DNA of 64,000 nt from Bacillus sp. es.034 (GCF_002563655.1 NZ_PDIY01000001.1:3818001-3882000); one strand, 5' to 3'. Positions 54,307 to 62,296 are shown, numbered from the stretch's first letter. Program-made: numbers and translations. Notes: generated by a model not told the origin, from the sequence alone.

Positions 54307-55619
54307 GGTGTGTTACTATCTCCCTTTGATGTGTTTTTTTGTGTTTTAGAAAGGCTTCTAATTTTAAATAAGATGAAAGGGTAATTTTGTAACCCTCTAG
54401 TTATATAACGAGGTCAGCCATCAATCTGTACCCCCAATGGAAAAGTTGAAGTTTTTTATAAAAAAGTAGGGGAAAATGTGACCCCCTTTTAACAGTAGTA
54501 AAGAGGTTAATAAGAGGGGTTAGTCCTAAGTGACAAACAAAATAAGTCATAACCGTTAGTAGTTAACAAACATCTGTCTTCGTTTCACTACAGACTATTA
54601 AACAGTTAATTAGTTGTTAAATTGCCACCGTTAAGGGGGCAGGAAATTTTAGAAAGAACCAGTTATTAAAAATAGTACAAGTTAGGATTAAACGGTAAAC
54701 TTAAAGAGGTTAAAAGAAAGGTTATGAAGAAGAAATAAGACGGTTAAAGGGGTTTTATTAAGAAGGTTGTTAGAAAGGCAAATAGGGGCATCTGTGACCG
54801 ATACACTTGGTAGTTATTCCGATACAATCGACATACCATTTTAGAATCACACGAATTTAAAAAAGCCCTTTGTATCAAGGGTTAAGGGTTGGAAGGTTGT
54901 GGAAGTGAGGTTGAAAATAACTATCGTCAGCTGCCACATATGTCAATAGTAATTACTGGTAAAAATACTGGGAATTAGAGGAAATTTAATTGTGTTAAAA
55001 TCATAAACAATCCACTTTGTCAACTACTAATTTTATCCACTAGTTTTACCAAAAATATCCATATTACCCGTATGGTACAAACTGGATTTATTATCTATTA
55101 ATACCAATAAATAAACGGTAGAAATAATCTCCCTGCTGGTTAAGCCAATTGGTAATGTCATCCTATAATGTTAAATGCTGATTGTCTCTATAAGTGCATT
55201 TAATGTAGCAAATGAAACATGAATAACACTGTATGGTATATGCAATGTATATTCTAATTGATAACGTTATTAAACCGCTTATTATACTTATTTTTTATAC
55301 AACATTATGTATAAAAATAACTATATCCTTACATTTAATACCATGTGTCTATTGATACTAATGTGGTGTTACTGTCAATGTTACTTATTACCATACGGTT
55401 ATTAATGGAAAAAGGTAACTTAATTGGATGAATATGGTAGGGGTGCTTTAAGGATGGAAAATTGTGGGGTGGGGCATTAACCAATAATACATTTCTAAAA
55501 TAAACTTGGGGCATCCCTTTTTATTTTTTTCCTAACATAAATTGGCGTTCTTTAATAATACAAGGACTATTTGGAGAAACTAACCAGTAAACAAAGTGAA
55601 CCTAAAAAGGAGATAGTTT
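54307..55619. other. 1.3-kb AT-rich non-coding region of the element
   Basis: No gene longer than a few dozen codons with a ribosome site was found. The region holds TATGGTA at 55071, 55232 and 55432 and its reverse complement at 55389, plus shorter TACCAT variants at 54834 and 55339; a copy of the att half-site at 55186; a repeat of the left-end AAAAAAGCC...TGTATCAAGG motif at 54859; and many GGTTAA/ACCGTT words between 54490 and 54770. It lies upstream of both the HTH operon and the rightward micro-gene, so promoters, an origin or a packaging site are possible. Confidence 0.6.
55186..55205 (+). repeat. Internal copy of the right att half-site
   Basis: TCTATAAGTGCATTTAAT at 55186-55203 differs from the right element end (57952-57969) at a single base. 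It is 2.77 kb inside the element. Confidence 0.7.
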
Positions 55620-55748
55620 ATGTTTGGAAAAAATAAAGACAATTCAATAATTAATCTCGGAATAGGTGCTGCTATTCTTTCTAGTATCTTTAGTATAATT
55701 ATTATTAGGTTGCTGTTGGATATAAAGCATACAAAGGGGAATGGTTGA
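55620..55748 (+). CDS. 42-aa single-helix membrane micro-protein
   Basis: AAGGAG at 55607-55612 lies seven bases before the ATG. The peptide has a polar start (MFGKNKDNS), one strongly hydrophobic helix (LGIGAAILSSIFSIIIIRLL) and a basic tail. It is one of two rightward genes in the element. Unknown function; small toxins, holin-like and leader peptides share this shape. Confidence 0.6.
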   Translation: MFGKNKDNSIINLGIGAAILSSIFSIIIIRLLLDIKHTKGNG

Positions 55749-55798
55749 TTCTACTCCCCTTAGTTTATCTATTATCCTTAAATTTTAAATGGACAAAT

Positions 55799-55832
55799 AA
55801 AGAAGACTACCGTTAATCGGTAGCCTTCACTT
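55799..55832 (-). terminator. Intrinsic terminator of the recombinase unit
   Basis: Minus-strand GAAGGCTACCG/CGGTAGTCTTC (one wobble) with a five-base loop, then TTTATTT; overlaps the end of the 119-aa gene. Confidence 0.88.
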
Positions 55833-56172
55833 TGTTTCTATGATATGAGTTCCTTTTTATTTCCTTAACGTGTTCATGATTCTCTTCGTTGTACTTCTTT
55901 TGCTTTGTTAGAATCTCTTCCTTGTTAAGCTGATAATAAAGCTTATCATAATCCTTTCTATTATCTCTGATGGTTTTACGATTCTCTTCTTTATACAACT
56001 TGGTCTTTGCAATAATCTCTTTCTTGTTAGATCCATAATATTTCTTCTTATAATGCTTCACACATTCTTTACAATGGAACTGATAACCGTCAGGTGTGGT
56101 CTTCTTCTTATGGTACTCTTCAAACGGTTTCCAGCCTTGGCATTTAGTACAAAGCTTTCCAGTGCTATTCAT
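55813..56172 (-). CDS. Zinc-ribbon, highly basic protein, 119 aa
   Basis: A 119-aa protein with LCTKCQGWKPFEEYHKKKTT and then FHCKECVKHYKKKYYG: two CxxC pairs of the kind found ahead of HNH-type nucleases in phages. Three charged repeats follow (KLYKEENRK, KLYYQLNKEEI, KKYNEENHEH). No HNH core is seen. It probably binds DNA or RNA. It ends the recombinase transcription unit, 15 bp after the recombinase stop. Confidence 0.7.
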   Translation of the reverse strand: MNSTGKLCTKCQGWKPFEEYHKKKTTPDGYQFHCKECVKHYKKKYYGSNKKEIIAKTKLYKEENRKTIRDNRKDYDKLYYQLNKEEILTKQKKYNEENHEHVKEIKRNSYHRNKVKATD

Positions 56173-56187
56173 GATGTTATTTCCCCT

Positions 56188-57669
56188 CTATCTAGGTGCT
56201 AATGTTAGTTTTATTACTTCTTCTTCATTTCCAAAGGCATCCGCTTCGATTCCTCTGAAATAGTAAATCTTATCTATCAGTAATTTTAACAGACGGTTAG
56301 CTTCTTCCTTGTTGGTACATTCTTCAATCTTGGTATAGTTTAGTTGTCCTTTACCCTCAGGTAAATTTAATTCCTCTTTAATCATTCCTATAAGCTTTAG
56401 CTTCTCCTGATAGCCTTGAGATAACTTGGCGGTGTCCAGTGATAATAACTCCTCATTTAACTCCGCAATCTTACTGGAAAGGTTAATCAGTTCATTCTCT
56501 GATTCTGTTTTAATCTCTTCAAACTCTGCCTTGGATAGTTCACCGTCTATACGCATTTCCCTTGCATTTTTAAGCCTTCTATTAAGCTTCTCCTGCGTTT
56601 TGGTAAGGTTAGCAAGCTGTCCTTCAATTATTCCCTTTTTGTCCTCTAGCGGTGTATCCAGTGCCTTCTGCCATTGTTCTCTGAAATGTAATTCAACCCA
56701 ATAGAACTGTGCGTAAAACTCTGCTAATAGTGTTTCTTCCTTTACTCCTGGCATTCCACATACACACTTTTTAGAAACCATTGCATTTTCATAGACTTCT
56801 CTTCTCTTTAACTGGAAGCTAATCTTTCTATCGCAATTATCACAGTAAACTAAATCCTTTAAAATGGTTCTCACCTTACCTTTTGTTCTTACTCTTTGTT
56901 CTCTATCCCCTGCAAATCTGGCTGTCATTGCATGATTTGCCTTCTTAAAAGTATCCTTATCCACGATAGCGGGAAAGGCATCCTCTACCCTAATATCTTT
57001 GTAAATCATAGTTCCAGTATAGGCTTCATTACGTACAATATTTTGAACTGATTTATAAGCCTTACCAATCATGTCTGAAATTGTTTTCCCACCGTATCCG
57101 TTAATGGCTAGGTTAAATATCTTCCTTACGGTTTCCGCTTCTTCATTCGGTTCAAAGGTTCGCTTCTTGTCAATTATCACAGAATCATAACCAAATGGAG
57201 GTAGACTAGCTACGATTTCCCCTCTAAGGGCTTTATCTCTTTTACCTTGTAACATACGCTTTCTTATCTGCTTATACTCTCCATGTGCCAAAGTTGATTC
57301 AATAGCGTATAGAGTAAAGTCTTGTTCTGTATAAATCCTTTCAGGTGTGATAACTGGAATCCCTGCTTTTTCTAACCGTTTGAATATGTGAATTGAATAC
57401 TCTAAATCACGACTTAAACGGTCAATCGCTGTAACCACAACCGCATCATATTTCTCTAAATCATCCAATAAATTATTAAGGGCTTCCCTTGCTTCCATTC
57501 TTGCCTGCCCTGATATGATTTCCTCAAATATGGTGTAAGTGTATCCTCTTTCCTCACATAGCCTTACAAGACGTTCTCTGTGACTTTGTAGGGTGTCCAC
57601 GTTCTCCCCTTTATCCCTTGAAATACGAAGGTATATAGCAACGTGTTTAATAGGGTTCATTGTAGTCAT
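56188..57669 (-). CDS. Large serine recombinase (integrase)
   Basis: A 493-aa site-specific recombinase. The N-terminal resolvase domain opens HVAIYLRISRDKGENVDTLQ (nucleophile Ser in RIS), with VVTAIDRLSRDLEYS as the conserved Arg segment. A recombinase domain follows (GYDSVIIDKKRTFEPNEEAE and the RNEAYTGTMIYKDIRV signature), then a zinc ribbon (LVYCDNCDRKISFQ; KKCVCGMPG) and a coiled coil (about 355-430). It would catalyse attP x attB integration without host factors. The gene lies about 300 bp from the right end, as usual for such integrases. Confidence 0.94.
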   Translation of the reverse strand: MTTMNPIKHVAIYLRISRDKGENVDTLQSHRERLVRLCEERGYTYTIFEEIISGQARMEAREALNNLLDDLEKYDAVVVTAIDRLSRDLEYSIHIFKRLEKAGIPVITPERIYTEQDFTLYAIESTLAHGEYKQIRKRMLQGKRDKALRGEIVASLPPFGYDSVIIDKKRTFEPNEEAETVRKIFNLAINGYGGKTISDMIGKAYKSVQNIVRNEAYTGTMIYKDIRVEDAFPAIVDKDTFKKANHAMTARFAGDREQRVRTKGKVRTILKDLVYCDNCDRKISFQLKRREVYENAMVSKKCVCGMPGVKEETLLAEFYAQFYWVELHFREQWQKALDTPLEDKKGIIEGQLANLTKTQEKLNRRLKNAREMRIDGELSKAEFEEIKTESENELINLSSKIAELNEELLSLDTAKLSQGYQEKLKLIGMIKEELNLPEGKGQLNYTKIEECTNKEEANRLLKLLIDKIYYFRGIEADAFGNEEEVIKLTLAPR

Positions 57670-57680
57670 TATGATTTCCT

Positions 57681-57878
57681 CTATATTCTACTTTTAAAAG
57701 CTTTTATTTTTCTTGCTTGTCTTGTTTCTTTCATAGTGGTCAAGTCCACTTTACATAGGTATTTAAAGCCTTCTAAGATATAAACAACTTCATATACCAT
57801 GAAACCTTCTAAGACTTCATAGTCTAAAACACCGTATTTTTCTGCATACAATAATGCTTGTTTTTCGTTATATGTCAT
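57681..57878 (-). CDS. 65-aa protein directly upstream of the recombinase
   Basis: A 65-aa protein starting MTYNEKQALLYAEKYGVLDY, with two short strands or helices and a basic C-terminus (KETRQARKIKAFKSRI). ATG 57878 follows CAGGAGGATAC; the frame is open 16 codons further up without a ribosome site. It is 11 bp before the recombinase gene in the same unit. The adjacency makes it a candidate partner of the recombinase, for example a directionality factor, but there is no family evidence. Confidence 0.6.
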   Translation of the reverse strand: MTYNEKQALLYAEKYGVLDYEVLEGFMVYEVVYILEGFKYLCKVDLTTMKETRQARKIKAFKSRI

Positions 57879-57951
57879 GATGTATCCTCCTGATGAATTA
57901 GTCATATAATGTATCAACAAAGCCAATTATATCAGGATTTTATGGGTAGTG

Positions 57952-57983
57952 TCTATAAGTGCGTTTAATGGTTTTTCTGGCCA
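57952..57983. other. attR: right junction of the integrated element
   Basis: Element DNA ends TCTATAAGTGCGTTTAAT (57952-57969, the last T shared with the core). TGG at 57969-57971 repeats the left core, and host codons TTT TTC TGG CCA resume at 57972. Confidence 0.8.
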
Positions 57984-59012
57984 TCCCCCGCTGTGGCCTT
58001 ATTGGGGGCCGTGTTGGTACCCGTTGCCTTACGGGTCGGATTGCCCGCCCTTGGTATCGCCATGGCCATGAACTTATTCGGTCATGGGATCGCCCTTTCA
58101 GGTGACTTTGTCATCCAGGCAGCTCCAAAGTTGACAGCAGACGCTGCAGGTATCCCTGTATCAGAAGTTATTTCGGCAAGTATCCCTCTCATCATTGTCA
58201 TGGGAGTGGTCACGACCGTCACTGCATTCATCTTCCTTAAACGTGATATGAAAAAAGGGGTCCTCACGGTCGATTCCAGCTCCCTTGCTGCCATCGATCC
58301 AGAGCAGGATTCTTCACATGGCCATTTATCATCCCGTTGGAAAAAGGCCATTGCAATCCTTATCCCTATATTGTTTGCGGCTGATATTACGGCAATGGTT
58401 CTATTCGATCTGCAGGGTGGAGATGCAACAGCACTTATCGGGGGAACCTCCATCATCATCCTCTTATTGATTTCATTGGCCGCCTATAAAGGAAAAGGAT
58501 TAGAGAAAACGACCAGTTTCATGATTGACGGATTTCAATTCGGGTTTAAAGTATTCGGTCCTGTCATACCGATTGCCGCTTTCTTCTATTTAGGGGACTC
58601 AGGGTTTCAAACGATCATTGGGGATTTTCTTCCGGCAACATCACATGGAATCGTCAATGACCTGGGCGCATCCCTTGCGGCCGCCGTCCCGCTTTCCAAG
58701 GCGGTGGGTGCGATTACCCTTACGACGGTCGGTGCCATCACGGGACTTGATGGATCAGGCTTCTCGGGGATTTCTCTTGCCGGTTCCGTCGCCAATCTAT
58801 TTGCTGAAAGCATCGGTTCCGGGATTGCTACCCTAACGGCCCTTGGTCAGGTGGCAGCCATCTGGGTCGGTGGCGGGACCCTTGTCCCATGGGCACTCAT
58901 TCCAGCAGCAGCCATCTGCGGAGTCGACCCATTCGAACTGGCCAGGCGAAACCTGCTCCCAGTCTTCATCGGACTGATCGCAACGACCATCGTAGCGATG
59001 TTCTTAATCTAA
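57972..59012 (+). pseudogene. yhfA: yhfA transporter gene, 3' fragment
   Basis: 346 codons of an integral membrane transporter continue the frame broken at 48010. They begin FFWPSPAVALLGAVLVPVAL and include HGIALSGDFVIQAAPKLT, TTVGAITGLDGSGFSG and GSGIATLTALGQVAAIWVGG. Without its own start region (the first in-frame GTG at 57993 has no ribosome site) it is probably not expressed as a working protein. Rejoined to the 5' fragment it gives 465 aa. A strong terminator follows. Confidence 0.9.
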
Positions 59013-59015
59013 AGA

Positions 59016-59059
59016 CAGAGGGACGGACCTTCCAAGTGAAGGTCCGTCCCTCTTATTTT
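59016..59059 (+). terminator. Strong terminator after yhfA
   Basis: AGAGGGACGGACCTTC pairs perfectly with GAAGGTCCGTCCCTCT around a five-base loop, then TATTTT. It overlaps the end of the convergent PAP2 gene. Confidence 0.92.
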
Positions 59060-59646
59060 GCAGGGCGCTTTTCATAAAGGAAGATACACAGCACGAAAAA
59101 CGAGTAACCCAGCAGGAAGCCGGCAGCAATATCAGTAGGATAGTGAGCCTGTTCCGCTACCCTGCTGAATCCTGCCAACAGAGAAAGGATGACGGCCACA
59201 GTGAAGATCGTGACTTTCATTCCCAAGGTCGATATCTCCTTACTGATGAAATAAGCGATGACCAGCAGAAAGACAATTCCCACCATGGCGTGACCGCTGG
59301 GAAAGCTGAACCCTTCTTCTCCATGTGAAAATGGTGGCCTTTCACGTTCCATTAAACCTTTGATGGCTTTATTCAGGACATTACTTCCACCTACCAGTAC
59401 CACGACCGTAATGATGCCTGCATAATCTTTTTTAACCCACCAAAGGAACAGGATCAAGGCGATTGTGGCGATTCCGATTACCAGCTCCGTCCCTATCACG
59501 GAAAACGGTTCTAATGCATTCAAGCCGCCCATGTTTGTCAGAAGATAATCCTCTCCGACAATCTCCATGTCATGATAAACAAAATGTGCAATGGTCATAA
59601 AAAGTACAAATGAAATGATAGCTGTAATGGATAAGATTTTATTCAT
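59053..59646 (-). CDS. PAP2-family membrane phosphatase
   Basis: A 197-aa protein with about six helices and the three PAP2 motifs: KGLMERERPP, FPSGHAM and FSRVAEQAHYPTD. The family includes undecaprenyl-pyrophosphate and phosphatidylglycerophosphate phosphatases working at the outer membrane face. ATG 59646 follows AAGGAGGATCCG. Either lipid substrate is possible. It is not part of the B. subtilis yhaA-yhfA synteny, so it was inserted here. Confidence 0.87.
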   Translation of the reverse strand: MNKILSITAIISFVLFMTIAHFVYHDMEIVGEDYLLTNMGGLNALEPFSVIGTELVIGIATIALILFLWWVKKDYAGIITVVVLVGGSNVLNKAIKGLMERERPPFSHGEEGFSFPSGHAMVGIVFLLVIAYFISKEISTLGMKVTIFTVAVILSLLAGFSRVAEQAHYPTDIAAGFLLGYSFFVLCIFLYEKRPAK

Positions 59647-59740
59647 CGGATCCTCCTTGAATTTCACTTATCCCCTCTTCCCGGGAACTTTTAGTGTTAT
59701 AATATTCGTAATATTCACCAAACATTAGGAGGTTGGGGAC

Positions 59741-60943
59741 TTGCTGAATGAATTATATCAGAAATTAGAAGATAGTTGGATAGAAATGGTTAAAATCAGA
59801 AGATTTCTTCATCAACACCCGGAATTATCCTTCCAGGAAAAAAATACGGCAAAGTATATTGCGGATTACTACAAAAAGATCGGGGTGCCCGTTCAAGAAC
59901 AAGTCGGCGGTAATGGTGTGGTAGCGAGGGTGGAAGGTGCTCTCCCCGGTAAGACCGTAGCTCTCCGTGCAGACTTTGACGCCCTTCCCATACAGGATGA
60001 AAAGGAAGTGGAATATCGTTCTACCGTTCCGGGTGTCATGCACGCCTGTGGTCATGACGGCCATACCGCGTCACTTCTGGTATTAGGGAAAACCCTTCAT
60101 GAAATGCGTGAAACCCTTTCAGGGACGGTCGTCCTCATACATCAGCACGCTGAAGAATATGCACCGGGAGGAGCTAAGTCCATGATCGAAGCGGGTTGCC
60201 TCGAAGATGTGGATGTGATCTTCGGCACCCATTTATGGGCAACCGAACCGCTTGGAAAGGTCCTCCACCGAACAGGTCCGATCATGGCCGCTGCGGACCG
60301 CTTTGAAATTGTCATTAAAGGATCCGGGGGGCACGGGGCACAGCCTCACAAGACCAAGGATTCCATCGTGATCGGCGCTCAAGTTGTTGCAGAACTTCAG
60401 CAAATCGTCAGCAGAAGAGTAAATCCGATTGATCCAGCCGTCGTGACCATCGGCTCCTTTATAGCTGATAATGCGTTCAATGTCATCGCCGATTCAGCTA
60501 AATTGATTGGAACAGTACGGACCTTCAACCCGGAAGTCAGGGACTTTATTGAAGAAGAAATCGAACAGATCATAAAAGGGGCATGCCTTTCCGGCCGCTG
60601 TGATTATGAATATGCATATGAGCGGGGGTATCCCGCCGTTGTCAATCCCCCTGAGGAGACAGACCTATTCATTCAAAGTGCACAAACTGTAGATGAAGTG
60701 CATACAGTGGAAGAAATTGAAATGCAAATGGGCGGTGAGGATTTCGCCTTTTATTTAGAACATGTAAAGGGTACTTTCTTCTTTACGGGAGCCAAGCCCG
60801 ACAATGTGGAAACGGCCTACCCTCACCACCATCCCAAGTTCGACATTAACGAAAAAGCGCTTCTCATTGCCGCAAAATCATTGGCAAGCGCAACACTTCA
60901 CTACCAGGTTAAACATTCCGTTTCGGAAGCCGTTCCGAAATAA
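59741..60943 (+). CDS. yhaA: M20 family amidohydrolase YhaA
   Basis: A 400-aa metal-dependent amidohydrolase of the N-acyl-amino-acid / hippurate hydrolase type. Metal-binding segments are MHACGHDGHTASLL, LIHQHAEEYAPGGAKSMIEA and the C-terminal MGGEDFAFYLE; the internal dimerisation domain has GHGAQPHKTKDS. Translation starts at TTG 59741, with AGGAGG nine bases upstream. A TATAAT lies at about 59696. The position between ecsC and yhfA matches B. subtilis yhaA. Confidence 0.88.
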   Translation: MLNELYQKLEDSWIEMVKIRRFLHQHPELSFQEKNTAKYIADYYKKIGVPVQEQVGGNGVVARVEGALPGKTVALRADFDALPIQDEKEVEYRSTVPGVMHACGHDGHTASLLVLGKTLHEMRETLSGTVVLIHQHAEEYAPGGAKSMIEAGCLEDVDVIFGTHLWATEPLGKVLHRTGPIMAAADRFEIVIKGSGGHGAQPHKTKDSIVIGAQVVAELQQIVSRRVNPIDPAVVTIGSFIADNAFNVIADSAKLIGTVRTFNPEVRDFIEEEIEQIIKGACLSGRCDYEYAYERGYPAVVNPPEETDLFIQSAQTVDEVHTVEEIEMQMGGEDFAFYLEHVKGTFFFTGAKPDNVETAYPHHHPKFDINEKALLIAAKSLASATLHYQVKHSVSEAVPK

Positions 60944-60948
60944 CGAAA

Positions 60949-60986
60949 AGAAGGATCGGATGCTCTCATCCGATCCTTCTTTTTAA
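60949..60986. terminator. Bidirectional terminator between yhaA and the DoxX gene
   Basis: AAGAAGGATCGGATG pairs perfectly with CATCCGATCCTTCTT around CTCT, then a T run. Confidence 0.92.
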
Positions 60987-61390
60987 TAGAAGCGATGATT
61001 CTTTTCAATTTTACTGACCACCAACACCCACCAAATCAAAAGGGGCTGGAACAATAGTCTGACCCAAAGCAGGAGTTGATTGGCATCTTCCTGTCCCGGG
61101 GCCGGAATTCCTTTAATGGCTGCGTAGATATTTGCAGGAAATACAAGCACTAAATAAATCGCGGTGATGATCCCGGTTTTTTCACGAGTCTTCGGAATCA
61201 ACAGCAGGACTGACAGAATAAATTCAATGATTCCCGTAATATAAACAAGCTCTTCCCTTAAAGGAATAAACGCAGGGACCATTTTCGCAAATCCTTGAGC
61301 TTCAATAAAATGAAAGACTCCTGCCAGAAAGAAGAAGAAGGAGAATAAAATGAGCCCGACTATCTTCCATGCTTTTTTTCGTTTATTCAT
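60983..61390 (-). CDS. DoxX-family membrane protein
   Basis: A 135-aa protein with four helices, the DoxX-type opening (LILFSFFFFLAGVFHFIEAQ) and ELVYITGIIEFILSVLLLIP. The family is diverse (quinone- or thiosulfate-linked in some cases) and the role here cannot be assigned. Monocistronic; convergent with yhaA. Confidence 0.8.
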   Translation of the reverse strand: MNKRKKAWKIVGLILFSFFFFLAGVFHFIEAQGFAKMVPAFIPLREELVYITGIIEFILSVLLLIPKTREKTGIITAIYLVLVFPANIYAAIKGIPAPGQEDANQLLLWVRLLFQPLLIWWVLVVSKIEKNHRFY

Positions 61391-61492
61391 CTATTCCACA
61401 CCTCACTAAACACAATTTACCCTACCTTTATCACTATACATGAAGTCATTGCGGAAATAAAAAGATGGGTTTTTCATCACAATGACCCCAAC

Positions 61493-61525
61493 AAAAAGAA
61501 GACCGATCATGACGATCGCCCTTCA
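61493..61525 (-). terminator. Intrinsic terminator of ecsC
   Basis: Minus-strand GAAG-CGATC/GATCG-CTTC stem with a small internal loop, then five T. Confidence 0.75.
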
Positions 61526-61532
61526 TACGGTA

Positions 61533-62234
61533 CTATTCTAAAGCATTAAAGTAGCGAATCCGATAAGCAAATTTTGCCACCTCACCAAGCTGATCCAATA
61601 GCTGATAATTTGCATAGGCACCCACAACAGCCCCGACTCCCGGGATGAGCTGGAGCATCTTCACCAAATCGATGTAATCCCGATACTCCTGTTGAAAGGT
61701 TTTCCAGTCAAGTTCCTTCAGCTTTTCCTTTTCATCCTCCCAATTCTCAATGATGGAGAGGACCTTCTTTTTATGAGTATCACTTGAGAATGCGAGTTGA
61801 AAAACATACAGAAGAAATAGGCGTTCCTCATATTGTTTGGGATCATACCCATGGATCATGGAGCATTCGCTTAAAAATTTCATCTTAATGGACAGGAGCA
61901 ATGGAAAATCCGCAAGACCAAGAAAGATCCCCCCGGCACCGGTTCCCGCCCCTTCGATGGTGGCAGCTTTCCGGTAAAATTCCATACGTTCCTTCATCAC
62001 GACTTCCCGTTCCTCTAGGTCTGGTCTATAGGTCGCCTGAAGGGACACCCATTCGCTGCCCTTAAGGGTGACCTCCACCATTTTCTTGATGCTTTCCGTG
62101 ACAAGTTTATGCGCTTTCTCAGGTATCCACTCATTCACCTTCGTTTGTGCCTGTTTGGATACCCTCTTAAAGATGGACGATTTCCTGGTGTATCTTCGTT
62201 TCCACTGCTCGAGCTCTTCTATTTCATGGTCCAC
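61533..62234 (-). CDS. ecsC: EcsC family protein
   Basis: A 233-aa protein with the EcsC glycine-rich region TIEGAGTGAGGIFLGLADFP near residue 92 and IPGVGAVVGAYANYQLL near the C-terminus. It has amphipathic rather than clear membrane helices. It is the third gene of the ecs cluster, 62 bp after ecsB. Its biochemical role in the Ecs system is not known; in B. subtilis it is dispensable for the main Ecs phenotypes. Confidence 0.9.
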   Translation of the reverse strand: MDHEIEELEQWKRRYTRKSSIFKRVSKQAQTKVNEWIPEKAHKLVTESIKKMVEVTLKGSEWVSLQATYRPDLEEREVVMKERMEFYRKAATIEGAGTGAGGIFLGLADFPLLLSIKMKFLSECSMIHGYDPKQYEERLFLLYVFQLAFSSDTHKKKVLSIIENWEDEKEKLKELDWKTFQQEYRDYIDLVKMLQLIPGVGAVVGAYANYQLLDQLGEVAKFAYRIRYFNALE

Positions 62235-62296
62235 TTTAGAACCACCATCCTTTTTCGTCAGCCTTTACTCATACTATGTTCATCTTACCAGTTTCA

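Larger units (their letters stand above)
48011..57971. mobile_element. 9,961-bp serine-recombinase element, phage-satellite-like, inserted in yhfA
   Basis: The element splits yhfA exactly between TGG and TTT codons and leaves a TGG at both junctions. It carries a large serine recombinase at its right end, a small terminase-like protein, a type II R-M pair, two HTH paralogues, zinc-ribbon proteins, micro-proteins, a structured RNA candidate and a long non-coding region. No large terminase, portal, capsid, tail, lysis or recognised replication gene is present. Its base composition is clearly more AT-rich than the flanks, which supports transfer. It could be a phage satellite, a decayed prophage or a defence island. 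Confidence 0.88.

Noticed and set aside
57993-59012. Intact 339-aa transporter starting at GTG 57993
   Set aside because: No ribosome site, and the frame continues upstream to the attR junction with family-conserved residues; it is the 3' part of yhfA.
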